A DNA stretch of 6,221 nucleotides from Flavobacteriaceae bacterium (GTDB taxonomy: Bacteria; Bacteroidota; Bacteroidia; Flavobacteriales; Flavobacteriaceae): the NCBI GenBank assembly GCA_002401215.1, contig NVSL01000030.1:15690-21910 (forward strand), read 5' to 3'. Position 1 is the stretch's first letter. Every line of letters starts with the position of its first letter. Position numbers and translations under genes: made by a program. This document shows positions 1-4,701 of this stretch, one piece after another. The notes beneath the pieces are model-generated. The model saw nothing but the letters and a program-made list of their open reading frames with translations, searched no databases and was not told the origin of the DNA.

Positions 1-695
1 ATAAATTTACGCTTTATATTTAAACGAACCCTTCTTGTTTTATGCACCCAGGCATTGTTAAAATGATGTATTGTGTATGTGCTGTTAGTAGTAAATAATT
101 GATAGGTTTCATTATTTTTTGGACTAAAATATTCAGAAGGATACAGAAATAGTTTAGAGGTGTCTTCTATAAATTCATCAATGTTTTGAATTTCAGAGTT
201 ACTCAAAGAAACCAATGTTCTATTTTTTTCAATCTGAGTTTCCATAATTCTTGGCAGAATTAAAAGGTCTGGTTTTCCATCTATTTTAATAAAGGGTTTG
301 TTGTTGTAATATCGCATACAATCGGCTACCCAATCAGTACCTTTTTCTGCTCCAAAAATTGCAGCTTCAATAATATCAGTTTGTTCAAGCCCAATAAAAT
401 AAGGGAGATGAAGTAAGTTGTCAAAGTTTTTTAGCAACTCAACATCGGTGTCTAAATAAATTCCACCGTAATTAAAAATAGCATGTAAGCGGATATAATC
501 TGAAGCAAACGCATACTTTTTATTTTCAAAAGCTTGTTGTGTCCAAAGAGAACTTTCGATATCAAACGTTGAAGTATCCCATAACATGAATTCATAATCA
601 GGCAAAAGGGTTTTCCAAGTTGCCATACAATCCTGAATTAACTTCGGATATTCATCACCGCTTAACCAACAAAAGTGTATTATTTTAGGGATCAT
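1..695 (-). CDS. Glycosyltransferase with DXD motif (GT32-like sugar transferase), C-terminus beyond window
   Basis: This gene runs off the left edge; 231 residues are visible from the ATG at 695. The protein opens with MIPKIIHFCWLSG, the typical first beta strand of the Gly_transf_sug family (OCH1 / capsular polysaccharide synthesis type). Residues about 61-86 contain the family signature: A-S-D-Y-I-R-L, then Y-G-G-I-Y-L-D-T-D-V-E, with the metal/nucleotide-sugar binding DXD at D82-T83-D84. A late HHFNNAWVHKT (210-220) resembles the C-terminal H-x(n)-W segment of these enzymes, so probably only a short tail is missing. There is no signal peptide or membrane segment, so it should act in the cytoplasm on a lipid- or polysaccharide-linked acceptor for surface glycans. 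Donor and acceptor cannot be read from sequence. It lies 71 nt downstream of the cupin gene on the same strand, but a terminator-like hairpin lies between them. A weak -7-like TATCTTGG at 734-741 could start its own transcript. Confidence 0.9.
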   Translation of the reverse strand, partial: MIPKIIHFCWLSGDEYPKLIQDCMATWKTLLPDYEFMLWDTSTFDIESSLWTQQAFENKKYAFASDYIRLHAIFNYGGIYLDTDVELLKNFDNLLHLPYFIGLEQTDIIEAAIFGAEKGTDWVADCMRYYNNKPFIKIDGKPDLLILPRIMETQIEKNRTLVSLSNSEIQNIDEFIEDTSKLFLYPSEYFSPKNNETYQLFTTNSTYTIHHFNNAWVHKTRRVRLNIKRKF

Positions 696-742
696 AGTTT
701 GGTGGTTTTCAAAGCAAAATTTCTTTTTCGAAGCCAAGATAT

Positions 743-775
743 AAAAATTGACTCAAAATCACTTAGTTAGTCAAT
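743..775 (-). terminator. Candidate Rho-independent terminator after the cupin gene
   Basis: Read on the minus strand, ATTGACT (775-769) pairs perfectly with AGTCAAT (753-747) across a 15-nt loop and is followed by a run of five T. The stem includes the cupin stop codon. The long loop and AT-rich stem make it only a moderate candidate. Confidence 0.5.
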
Positions 776-1108
776 CACTTTTTTAACCCTATCAATACTG
801 TCCTTTTTAGAAAGCGTCAAACGCACAATACTTTTATCTGTCGCTTCGAGGTCATGAACTTCATTTGCAGGTAATGAAATGATGTCTCCTTTTTTAAGTT
901 GATGTGTTTTTCCTGCTACTCCAAAATTAAGTGCTCCTTCAAAAATTTCTACGGTAATAGGGAAAGAGGTTTTATGAGCTTTCATCAATTGACCTTTGTT
1001 AAAAGCGATTCTAATTTCTTTGCTATAATCACTTTCTAATAAAACCTTGATAGCAGGTTTTGTGTCGTAAAATTCTAAATCTGTTAAGATTGATGCGGTT
1101 TGTATCAT
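767..1108 (-). CDS. Small single-domain cupin-fold protein
   Basis: This is a 113-residue protein starting at the ATG at 1108. The central part fits a compact cupin beta-barrel: residues 43-63 (K-A-H-K-T-S-F-P-I-T-V-E-I-F-E-G-A-L-N-F-G) resemble cupin motif 1, and residues 74-86 (G-D-I-I-S-L-P-A-N-E-V-H-D) resemble motif 2. Possible metal ligands are H45, E54 and H85. The usual HxH pair of motif 1 is reduced to a single His, so metal binding is uncertain. There is no DNA-binding domain, signal peptide or membrane segment, so a cytoplasmic location is likely. Similar stand-alone cupins are common in Bacteroidota and mostly lack an assigned function; sensing or binding a small ligand is more likely than a known enzymatic reaction. 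The start is supported by an A-rich leader without Shine-Dalgarno, normal for this phylum. Its upstream region is occupied by the broken GIY-YIG fragment. Confidence 0.85.
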   Translation of the reverse strand: MIQTASILTDLEFYDTKPAIKVLLESDYSKEIRIAFNKGQLMKAHKTSFPITVEIFEGALNFGVAGKTHQLKKGDIISLPANEVHDLEATDKSIVRLTLSKKDSIDRVKKVID

Positions 1109-1143
1109 TTCGTTTTTCTTTTACTATTAACAATAAACTTATA

Positions 1144-1151
1144 CGAAGATA
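1144..1151 (-). promoter_or_regulatory. Weak candidate -7 element for the cupin gene
   Basis: On the minus strand this reads TATCTTCG, one base off the Bacteroidota -7 consensus TAnnTTTG, and lies 35 nt before the cupin start codon. No matching TTTG -33 box is visible at the expected distance. It may be fortuitous. Confidence 0.25.
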
Positions 1152-1164
1152 CGAAAATTGATAC

Positions 1165-1214
1165 TGATAAATGTGATTAATAGAGTCAGATAATAAAATA
1201 TAAACAGTTGCCAT
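1165..1214 (-). pseudogene. Broken second copy of the GIY-YIG gene (N-terminus only)
   Basis: From the ATG at 1214 the minus strand encodes M-A-T-V-Y-I-L-L-S-D-S-I-N-H, matching M-A-T-V-Y-I-L-F-S-S-A-I-N-S of the intact GIY-YIG gene at 1304-1588. Similarity fades after about 16 codons. The reading frame stays open to 1029 but its later residues are unrelated and are antisense-frame readings of the cupin gene. The DNA around the start codon is almost identical between the two copies (see the 37-nt repeat). This is a decayed or truncated paralogue with the catalytic Arg and Glu lost. The right boundary of the fragment is approximate. Confidence 0.7.
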
Positions 1215-1228
1215 ATCTTTAGTTTTTT
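1192..1228 (-). repeat. 37-nt direct repeat at GIY-YIG gene starts, copy 1
   Basis: This stretch and 1566-1602 are identical except for one base (T/G at 1216 versus 1590 on the plus strand). The repeat covers the short A-rich leader (minus strand AAAAAACTAAAG), the start codon and the first eight codons of the GIY-YIG reading frame. The conserved leader suggests the unit was copied as DNA, including untranslated sequence. Confidence 0.85.
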
Positions 1229-1262
1229 ACAAAAAAAACAGCCCCAATTAAGGAACTGTTTT
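1229..1262 (-). terminator. Rho-independent terminator behind the outer tRNA-Leu 3'-end remnant
   Basis: On the minus strand AAAACAG-TTCC (1262-1252) pairs with GGGG-CTGTTTT (1245-1235) around a TTAATT loop, giving an 11-bp stem with two G-T pairs, followed by a continuous T run. It begins only a few bases after the tRNA-Leu 3'-like end at 1264, just as the real tRNA-Leu terminator does at 1732. It therefore looks like an inherited tRNA terminator that stayed attached to a tRNA remnant. It would also stop read-through from the GIY-YIG gene. Confidence 0.75.
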
Positions 1263-1263
1263 A

Positions 1264-1305
1264 GTACTGAAGGCGGGTTCCGATAGCTATCGGAATGAAC
1301 CCGCT
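1264..1305 (-). repeat. tRNA-Leu 3'-end remnant A with palindrome inserted in the T-loop
   Basis: On the minus strand this reads GCGGGTTCA, then the palindrome TTCCGATAGCTATCGGAA (1295-1278), then CCCGCC and TTCAGTAC. The intact tRNA-Leu 3' end is GCGGGTTCAAGTCCCGCC followed by TTCAGTAC. T-stem and acceptor 3' strand are therefore conserved, while the T-loop is filled by an 18-nt palindrome. The whole forms a long hairpin, with GCGGGTTC (1304-1297) pairing to GAACCCGC (1280-1273). There is no 5' half, so it cannot be a tRNA. The stop codon TAG of the GIY-YIG gene (1306-1304) overlaps its start by one to two bases. Confidence 0.75.
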
Positions 1306-1588
1306 ATGTATATTTTAAAATAAGTTTTGCAGATATGTCTGAATATTTCTTTAAATTTTCAAGGTAAATTTTGCTCTTCATATTTTTAATATGCTTTTCA
1401 ATTTTTCGAGCTTGTTGATATTCCAAGTTCTCTATTAGGAAATAAATTTTCCAGTCAGAGGCTCTTTTTGCAAACCCAATATTGAATGAATGTTCTTTGT
1501 GTTGTTTAAGTCGCTGTTCAATATTTTTGCAACTTTCAATATAAAAAGAGTTGATTGCACTTGAAAATAAAATATAAACAGTTGCCAT
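1304..1588 (-). CDS. GIY-YIG nuclease-domain protein (small, single domain)
   Basis: This is a 94-residue protein of the small GIY-YIG family. The start is placed at the ATG at 1588. The frame is open back to a GTG at 1645, but those 19 extra codons are a translation of the tRNA remnant and not protein sequence. Conserved points are V-Y-I (4-6, the GIY half), F-Y-I-E (15-18, the YIG half), R26 in E-Q-R-L-K-Q-H (catalytic Arg position) and E64 in Q-A-R-K-I-E-K-H-I-K (metal-binding Glu position). The ending K-S-K-I-Y-L-E-N-L-K-K-Y is typical of the Bacteroidota subgroup. The glycine of YIG is replaced by Glu (E18), which may weaken activity. No DNA-binding domain is attached. Family members cut DNA; the target and biological role of this subgroup are unknown. 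The gene is bracketed by two tRNA-Leu 3'-end remnants, overlapping one and starting 18 nt from the other, which suggests a small mobile or homing-like element. Confidence 0.85.
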   Translation of the reverse strand: MATVYILFSSAINSFYIESCKNIEQRLKQHKEHSFNIGFAKRASDWKIYFLIENLEYQQARKIEKHIKNMKSKIYLENLKKYSDISAKLILKYT

Positions 1589-1602
1589 AGCTTTAGTTTT
1601 TT
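1566..1602 (-). repeat. 37-nt direct repeat at GIY-YIG gene starts, copy 2
   Basis: This is the partner of 1192-1228, with one mismatch, and carries the leader and start of the intact GIY-YIG gene. On the minus strand the repeat begins directly after the tRNA-Leu 3'-end remnant B, whereas in copy 1 a terminator lies between remnant and leader. Confidence 0.85.
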
Positions 1603-1605
1603 GTG

Positions 1606-1645
1606 ATGAAGGCGGGTTCCGATGTTCATCGGAATGAATCCGCAC
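1606..1645 (-). repeat. tRNA-Leu 3'-end remnant B with variant palindrome in the T-loop
   Basis: On the minus strand this reads GTGCGGATTCA, then TTCCGATGAACATCGGAA (1634-1617), then CCCGCCTTCA. It has the same architecture as remnant A and the same relation to the intact tRNA-Leu 3' end. The palindrome differs from remnant A at its centre, but the arms still pair perfectly (TTCCGATG / CATCGGAA with a 2-nt loop): an A-T pair has become a G-C pair, a compensated change. One T-stem base has drifted (GCGGA for GCGGG). Confidence 0.7.
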
Positions 1646-1683
1646 ATGTCTTTAACGGTTACAATTGCCGTCACAAAATACAT

Positions 1684-1732
1684 TTAAAAAAAGTAAAAAG
1701 CCCTGAAAATCAAAAGATTAACAAGGCTTTTT
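1684..1732 (-). terminator. Rho-independent terminator of the tRNA-Gly/tRNA-Leu unit
   Basis: It starts 2 nt after the tRNA-Leu 3' end. On the minus strand AAAAAGCC (1732-1725) pairs with GGCTTTTT (1702-1695), with a small inner AATC/GATT pairing, then AC and seven T. Position and structure fit a tRNA terminator well. Confidence 0.8.
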
Positions 1733-1733
1733 G

Positions 1734-1817
1734 TACTGAAGGCGGGACTTGAACCCGCACGCCCCAAAGAGCACAGGATTTTAAGTCCGGCGTGTCTACC
1801 AATTCCACCACTTCAGC
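1734..1817 (-). tRNA. tRNA-Leu (anticodon UAA)
   Basis: This is an 84-nt class II tRNA on the minus strand. The 5' strand GCTGAAG pairs with CTTCAGT (G1-U72 wobble), with discriminator A at 1734. The D-arm contains GGTGGAATTGGTAGACACG, the anticodon loop ACTTAAAAT carries UAA, a short extra arm (TGCTCTTTGGGGCGT) follows, and the T-arm is GCGGG-TTCAAGT-CCCGC. CCA is not encoded. It decodes UUA, the main leucine codon in such AT-rich genomes. It is downstream of tRNA-Gly on the same strand and probably cotranscribed. Its 5' end is duplicated immediately upstream, and its 3' end is the apparent source of two downstream remnants. Confidence 0.95.
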
Positions 1818-1825
1818 ATTTGCTT

Positions 1826-1874
1826 GGCGTGTTTACCATCCCGATAGCTATCGGGACCACACTTCAGCATTTGT
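1826..1874 (-). repeat. Tandem duplicate of the tRNA-Leu 5' end with inserted palindrome
   Basis: The segment 1789-1825 (first ~29 nt of tRNA-Leu plus its upstream flank) is followed directly by a diverged copy at 1826-1874. On the minus strand the copy reads AAATGCTGAAGTG, then TGG, then the perfect 18-nt palindrome TCCCGATAGCTATCGGGA (1856-1839), then TGGTAAACACGCC. The real tRNA has GTGGAAT in place of the TGG plus palindrome. The copy lies inside the predicted tRNA-Gly/tRNA-Leu transcript, so it would be a hairpin in the spacer. It has no anticodon arm and cannot be a tRNA. Confidence 0.8.
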
Positions 1875-1933
1875 TATGTTTGCCTTCTGAAATAAATCAA
1901 AACCAACATAACAATTGGTATATTTTAGAGTTG

Positions 1934-2005
1934 AGCGAAAGACGGGATTTGAACCCGCGACCCCCACCTTGGCAAGGTGATGCTCTACCCCTGAGCTACT
2001 TTCGC
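1934..2005 (-). tRNA. tRNA-Gly (anticodon GCC)
   Basis: This is a 72-nt class I tRNA on the minus strand. The acceptor GCGAAAG pairs with CTTTCGC, discriminator T at 1934. The D-arm is GCTCAGGGGTAGAGC, the anticodon arm ACCTTGCCAAGGT carries GCC (Gly, codons GGC/GGU), and the T-arm is GCGGG-TTCAAAT-CCCGT (the last pair a G-T wobble). CCA is not encoded. It is the first gene of the tRNA unit, with the promoter at 2051-2080. Confidence 0.95.
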
Positions 2006-2050
2006 AGTCGTTTTTTAAAGAACGTTCGTTTAGTTGTTTAAACGAGACGG

Positions 2051-2080
2051 CAAATTTAAAACTTTTATATAAATCGCAAA
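2051..2080 (-). promoter_or_regulatory. Bacteroidota-type promoter of the tRNA-Gly/tRNA-Leu unit
   Basis: On the minus strand TTTG (2080-2077) and TAAATTTG (2058-2051) are 18 nt apart, close to the phylum consensus TTTG-N19-TAnnTTTG. Transcription would begin near 2045, about 40 nt before tRNA-Gly. Confidence 0.6.
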
Positions 2081-2113
2081 GCTTTTTTATGTTTTATTTT
2101 TTAATAAAATCCA

Positions 2114-2144
2114 TTAGTTAATATGGTAGAATAAAATATCTTTG
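2114..2144 (+). promoter_or_regulatory. Candidate promoter of the ctaB-cytochrome oxidase cluster
   Basis: A perfect -7 box TATCTTTG lies at 2137-2144, with a weak -33-like TTAG at 2114-2117, 19 nt upstream. Transcription would start near 2150. The most upstream TTG in the ctaB frame (2142) lies inside the -7 box, so this promoter argues for a later start codon. Confidence 0.5.
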
Positions 2145-2174
2145 CAACGCTTTAAAAAACAAATATTTCAACTT

Positions 2175-3068
2175 TTGGAAACCCAAAAAACAGCAATAAC
2201 ATTTTCTAGTGCGTTTAATGATTTTAAGCAACTTACAAAAGTTGGCTTATCAATGAGTGTGGTATTTTCTTCAATAGCAGGTTATTTATTGGCTGTAGAA
2301 ACTGTTGACTATACCATTTTATTATTGTTGGCAGTCGGCGGATATTTAATGGTGGGCGCCTCAAATGCCTTCAATCAAATTATAGAAATTGAAACCGATG
2401 CGTTGATGAAACGCACAAAAGACAGACCTTTGCCAGCAGGTAGAATGTCTGTTGCTACCGCAATGACCATCGCAATTGTCTTTACAATTATAGGAATAGG
2501 AATCCTTTATTATATCAACCCTAAATGTGCTTTGTTCGGAGCCATTTCTATTTTTTTATATACAAGTGCTTATACACCTTTAAAATCTGTGACTCCGTTA
2601 TCGGTTTTTGTTGGTGCAATTCCGGGTGCAATTCCTTTTATGTTAGGTTGGGTTGCCGCAACAGGAACATTTTCTATAGAACCTGGAACTTTATTTTTGA
2701 TTCAGTTCTTTTGGCAGTTTCCACATTTTTGGGCAATTGGGTGGTTGCAATTCGACGAATATAAAAAGGCTGGATTCAATATGATGCCGATGGGGAAAAA
2801 GGATAAAGCAGCAATCAGACAAATTGTTTTATATACGGTTGTGATGATGTTGGTATCGATTATTCCTGTTTTAAAATTGACGGGTGATTTTTGGATATAC
2901 CCAGCAACTGCTGTCATCATATTATTAATGGGAGGCTTAATGTTGTATTATGCTGTGAAATTATACAAGTATCAAACAGATAAAATTGCGAGACAATTAA
3001 TGTTGTCTAGCGTATTATATATTACTTTAATTCAAATCATTTACGTTGTAGATAAATTTTTACACTAA
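2175..3068 (+). CDS. ctaB: Protoheme IX farnesyltransferase (heme O synthase)
   Basis: This is a UbiA-superfamily prenyltransferase of the inner membrane that attaches a farnesyl group to protoheme to make heme O, the precursor of heme A in cytochrome oxidase. With the TTG at 2175 it has 297 residues. The frame is open to a TTG at 2142 (308 residues), but that codon lies in the predicted -7 box. No ATG occurs before 2253, and starting there would remove the conserved D-F-K-Q-L-T-K-V-G-L segment. Numbering from 2142, the first Asp-rich/prenyl-diphosphate motif is N75-A-F-N...D86-A-L-M-K-R-T-K-D-R-P-L-P (75-98). Y-T-P-L-K (145-149) and W-Q-F-P-H-F-W (191-197) are typical of CtaB, and the second Asp-containing loop is D205-E-Y-K-K-A-G-F-N-M-M-P. 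About eight or nine membrane helices are visible. Its stop overlaps the next start by one base (TAATG), indicating translational coupling with the first subunit III gene. Confidence 0.95.
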   Translation: METQKTAITFSSAFNDFKQLTKVGLSMSVVFSSIAGYLLAVETVDYTILLLLAVGGYLMVGASNAFNQIIEIETDALMKRTKDRPLPAGRMSVATAMTIAIVFTIIGIGILYYINPKCALFGAISIFLYTSAYTPLKSVTPLSVFVGAIPGAIPFMLGWVAATGTFSIEPGTLFLIQFFWQFPHFWAIGWLQFDEYKKAGFNMMPMGKKDKAAIRQIVLYTVVMMLVSIIPVLKLTGDFWIYPATAVIILLMGGLMLYYAVKLYKYQTDKIARQLMLSSVLYITLIQIIYVVDKFLH

Positions 3069-3652
3069 TGGAAAATCAAAATTTAGAGCTAGACTATCAA
3101 GTAGCAAGACAAAAATCTGCAAAACCTATGTTGTGGATTTCAATGGTGAGTATGACCATGATGTTTATCGGATTAACAAGCGCATATATTATAAGTAGCA
3201 ACCGAGAAGATTGGGTGTCGTTTGTATTGCCATCGGCATTATATATAAGTACAGTGCTTATTATATTGAGTAGTATTGCATTTTTATTAGCTAAAAGAGC
3301 AATCAAAAAAGAGGATAGAAATAGTGCTACAATCTTTTTATTAGCAACTTTAGGTTTGGGCTTAGGCTTCGGATATTTTCAGATAGAAGGATTTTACCAA
3401 CTTAACGAAGCGGGGATATTTTTATCAGGAAAAGGAAGTCTTGTGTCGGCATCGATGCTTATGGTTATCTCATTTGCGCACCTAGTACACGTACTTGCCG
3501 GCTATATTGTACTACTAGTTGTTATTTATAATCATTTTAAAAAGCGATACAATGCTACGGAAACACTAGGCTTAGAGTTGGGTGGCATCTTTTGGCATTT
3601 TGTAGATATATTGTGGGTTTTACTCTTTTTATTTTTCTACTTTATTACCTAA
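3068..3652 (+). CDS. Cytochrome c oxidase subunit III (short paralogue)
   Basis: This is a 194-residue heme-copper oxidase subunit III. Five membrane helices are apparent at about 20-43, 51-76, 87-104, 127-153 and 172-193, as in short bacterial subunit III proteins lacking the first two helices of the mitochondrial type. Family signatures are F-A-H-L-V-H-V-L-A-G (136-145) and W-H-F-V-D-I-L-W-V (176-184). Subunit III does not bind redox metals; it stabilises subunit I and supports proton uptake. It starts at an ATG overlapping the ctaB stop. It is followed after 55 nt by a second, longer subunit III gene. Such a tandem pair is normal in Bacteroidota, and how the two share one complex is not obvious from sequence. 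The catalytic subunits are encoded elsewhere. Confidence 0.9.
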   Translation: MENQNLELDYQVARQKSAKPMLWISMVSMTMMFIGLTSAYIISSNREDWVSFVLPSALYISTVLIILSSIAFLLAKRAIKKEDRNSATIFLLATLGLGLGFGYFQIEGFYQLNEAGIFLSGKGSLVSASMLMVISFAHLVHVLAGYIVLLVVIYNHFKKRYNATETLGLELGGIFWHFVDILWVLLFLFFYFIT

Positions 3653-3671
3653 TATAATTTGTTTAAATTTG
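3641..3671 (+). promoter_or_regulatory. Candidate internal promoter before the second subunit III gene
   Basis: TAAATTTG at 3664-3671 is a perfect -7 box. TTTA at 3641-3644 lies 19 nt upstream as a near -33 box. Transcription would begin near 3677, about 30 nt before the ATG at 3708. It could raise expression of the second subunit III and subunit IV relative to ctaB. Confidence 0.45.
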
Positions 3672-3707
3672 GCGAGTTAAAAAAATCTTAAAACTAATAT
3701 ACTTTTT

Positions 3708-4682
3708 ATGGAAGCAAACACTGCTACTACTAAAGAACAAACTTGGGAAGGCGGAGATTCGAAGCCATTAGGTTCGAGTTACGGAAAAATGATGATATGG
3801 TTTTTTATCGTATCTGATGCACTAACTTTCTCAGGGTTCATTATCGCATACGGCGCTATGCGTTTCAAATTTTTAGAAACATGGCCAATTGCCGATGAAG
3901 TGTTTACACACATTCCGTTTGTTCACGGAAATTTTCCAATGCTATATGTAGCATTTATGACCTTTGTACTGATATTTTCGTCAGTAACAATGGTGCTTGC
4001 AGTTGATGCAGGACACAGAATGCAAAAAAATAAAGTTGCTTGGTATATGCTAGCAACGATTATTGGAGGTGTTATTTTCGTTGGATCTCAAGCTTGGGAA
4101 TGGAAAACATTTATCACAGGTTCTTACGGAGCTGTTCAAATGCACGACGGAAAAATATTACAATTTGTTGATGAAACAGGTCATCAAATCACCTTAGAAA
4201 GTTTTGTTTCTGCACATCATACAGAAAGAACGCAACACGAATCTAAAAACGGATTGTGGTTTACATCAGAAGCTGCTTTGCCAGAATTTACTGTTGCCGA
4301 AGTAACTGCAGCATTCAAAGCAAACCCTAATGTAAGAGTTAGAACCGAGAAGATTGATATGGCTACCAAGAAAAAAGAAATTCTTTCTAGAGCGTCTTCT
4401 CTTAACTTTTTAGCCGAAGGAAAAGCAGTTATTAAAGGTGCAAACTTAAAAGCAAACGAATATGGTAAAACCTTATTTGCCGATTTCTTTTTCTTCATTA
4501 CAGGTTTTCACGGATTCCACGTATTGTCTGGAATCGCATTTAACATCATCATATTCTTTAACGTAATTATTGGTACTTACGAAAAACGTAAAAGTTATGA
4601 AATGGTAGAAAAAGTTGGACTGTATTGGCACTTTGTGGATTTAGTTTGGGTATTTGTATTCACATTCTTCTACTTAGTATAA
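3708..4682 (+). CDS. ctaE: Cytochrome c oxidase subunit III (long paralogue with soluble insertion)
   Basis: This is a 324-residue subunit III. Membrane helices lie at about 27-50, 76-99, 111-129, 256-288 and 304-323. Recognisable family residues are Q128-A-W-E-W (128-132), G-F-H-G-F-H-V-L-S-G (266-275) and Y-W-H-F-V-D-L-V-W-V (306-315). Between helices three and four is an insertion of roughly 120 hydrophilic residues (about 134-253), much larger than the loop of ordinary subunit III proteins. Long inserts here are, to my knowledge, seen in other Bacteroidota. The insert has no Cys and no heme motif, and its role is unknown. The gene lies 19 nt before subunit IV, so the two are probably one transcript, possibly boosted by the promoter at 3641-3671. 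The assignment to subunit III is secure; the role of the insert is not. Confidence 0.93.
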   Translation: MEANTATTKEQTWEGGDSKPLGSSYGKMMIWFFIVSDALTFSGFIIAYGAMRFKFLETWPIADEVFTHIPFVHGNFPMLYVAFMTFVLIFSSVTMVLAVDAGHRMQKNKVAWYMLATIIGGVIFVGSQAWEWKTFITGSYGAVQMHDGKILQFVDETGHQITLESFVSAHHTERTQHESKNGLWFTSEAALPEFTVAEVTAAFKANPNVRVRTEKIDMATKKKEILSRASSLNFLAEGKAVIKGANLKANEYGKTLFADFFFFITGFHGFHVLSGIAFNIIIFFNVIIGTYEKRKSYEMVEKVGLYWHFVDLVWVFVFTFFYLV

Positions 4683-4701
4683 TCAAAAAATATTAGATAA
4701 A

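Noticed and set aside
1029..1164. Continuation of the broken GIY-YIG frame into the cupin gene
   Set aside because: After about 16 codons there is no similarity to the intact paralogue, and the rest is a wrong-frame reading of the cupin gene and its leader.
1589..1645. Extension of the GIY-YIG protein by 19 residues from the GTG at 1645
   Set aside because: The extra residues are translated tRNA-Leu T-arm, palindrome and leader. The ATG at 1588 begins where the conserved family sequence begins and is shared with the broken copy.
1435..1683. Minus-strand 82-residue frame overlapping the GIY-YIG gene
   Set aside because: It is the neighbouring frame of the GIY-YIG gene; it reads through the tRNA remnant and then gives low-complexity residues without family features.
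1606..1874. CRISPR array from repeated palindromes
   Set aside because: Only three palindromes exist, at irregular spacing, each in a tRNA-derived context. There are no uniform repeats or spacers and no cas genes.
1820..2041. Plus-strand open frame of 73 residues containing a R-R-D-L-N-P-R-P-P-P-W-like stretch
   Set aside because: It is the antisense of tRNA-Gly and the tRNA-Leu 5' duplicate. This peptide is a well-known false protein made by translating the reverse strand of tRNA genes.
4217..4498. Antisense frame of 93 residues inside the long subunit III
   Set aside because: It is the complement of a well-conserved coding region, with no family resemblance or start signals.
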